A DNA stretch of 64,000 nt from an uncultured Sphingomonadaceae bacterium. GTDB taxonomy: Bacteria; Pseudomonadota; Alphaproteobacteria; Sphingomonadales; Sphingomonadaceae. The notes beneath the pieces were generated by a model. It did no database searches. It was not told the DNA's origin and saw only the letters and a list, made by a program, of their open reading frames with translations. Position 1 is the first letter of the stretch, and each line of letters begins with the position of its first letter. The stretch is taken from positions 1-64,000 of the forward strand of contig CANNCV010000001.1 of assembly GCA_947503245.1 (NCBI GenBank), given 5' to 3'. A program made the translations under genes and the position numbers. This document shows, in pieces, positions 63,885 to 64,000 of this stretch.

Positions 63885-63901
63885 CGTGTTGATGTCCCTA
63901 A

Positions 63902-64000
63902 TTACGCCTGATCGGTTTCGTCGAGCACCCAATCTGGCGTGGCGCTATCCAGATCACGCGAGAAGGTCCAGATATCATGTGTTTCCACCGCATCACTGAC
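63902..64000 (-). CDS. C-terminal end of a Tim44-like domain protein (cut by window edge)
   Basis: The last 32 codons are visible on the minus strand, reading VSDAVETHDIWTFSRDLDSATPDWVLDETDQA and then a TAA at 63902-63904. This fits the end of the Tim44-like/TimA family, whose members usually finish with a WTFxRDLxSxxPxWxLxET motif. Only the position next to mltA and this motif support it. It lies 17 bases before mltA. Confidence 0.7.
   Translation of the reverse strand, partial: VSDAVETHDIWTFSRDLDSATPDWVLDETDQA

Noticed and set aside
1-64000. Mobile elements, CRISPR arrays, tRNA or rRNA genes
   Set aside because: No repeats of the right type, no transposase or integrase, and no tRNA-like T-loop sequence in any intergenic region I read.

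Overview
The window reads as chromosomal DNA of an alphaproteobacterium, most likely a marine-type member of the Sphingomonadales with roughly balanced base composition. The reasons are the gene order dut-coaBC-ubiB-ubiE / mutM-rpsT-dnaA, the rpmH-rnpA-yidD-yidC-engB cluster, a DUF3297 gene, an alphaproteobacterial bactofilin-M23 pair and the Tim44-mltA-smr set. The genus is an inference. I see no phage, insertion sequence, CRISPR array, tRNA or rRNA, and the genes are dense and mostly housekeeping.

Layout. 1-2.2 kb: C-terminal part of an autotransporter. 2.3-4.8 kb: a YghU-type glutathione transferase, SoxR with a near-perfect SoxR operator facing a VOC-family gene, and a small hypothetical. 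4.8-10.2 kb: ubiA diverging from rsmE, a secreted P-domain/DUF11 protein and gshA. 10.5-15.3 kb: an unusual cluster of an ICMT-like membrane methyltransferase, an Arg-Gly-Phe repeat protein, DUF3297 and an MBL-fold lipoprotein between two DUF805 membrane proteins. 15.4-21.2 kb: typA, a chemotaxis receptor and an overlapping TPR/cytochrome c pair. 21.3-28.9 kb: the dnaA neighbourhood. 28.9-35.3 kb: a MoeB-like E1 enzyme, MAPEG, sirtuin plus GFA, dapB, M48 protease, nth, two tandem secreted paralogues and an L,D-transpeptidase. 35.4-45.1 kb: a dicarboxylate symporter, the coupled set aroC-secreted protein-SLC13 permease, VOC, fabI, YihY/BrkB, a DnaJ-type chaperone, pdxH and phzF. 45.2-52.2 kb: a serine hydrolase diverging from a Cys-rich small protein, DoxX-like, an EnvC-like factor, rlmH, rsfS, nadD, then an M23 peptidase overlapping a bactofilin. 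52.3-54.6 kb: a LytTR regulator diverging from a second serine hydrolase, with a striking inverted repeat between them. 54.7-64 kb: comM, the rpmH to engB cluster, a GST, dapE, smr, mltA and the end of a Tim44-domain gene.

Functional themes are cell-envelope building and remodelling (M23 peptidase with bactofilin, EnvC-like activator, MltA, L,D-transpeptidase, YidC/YidD), ubiquinone synthesis (ubiA, ubiB, ubiE), oxidative or electrophile defence (SoxR with VOC, three GST/MAPEG-type genes, gshA), and replication and repair (dnaA, mutM, nth, dut). The points most worth a second look are the SoxR box, the LytTR/hydrolase intergenic inverted repeat, the cluster of GANTC sites before dnaA, the RGF-repeat protein, and the cytochrome c gene with no conventional start codon.
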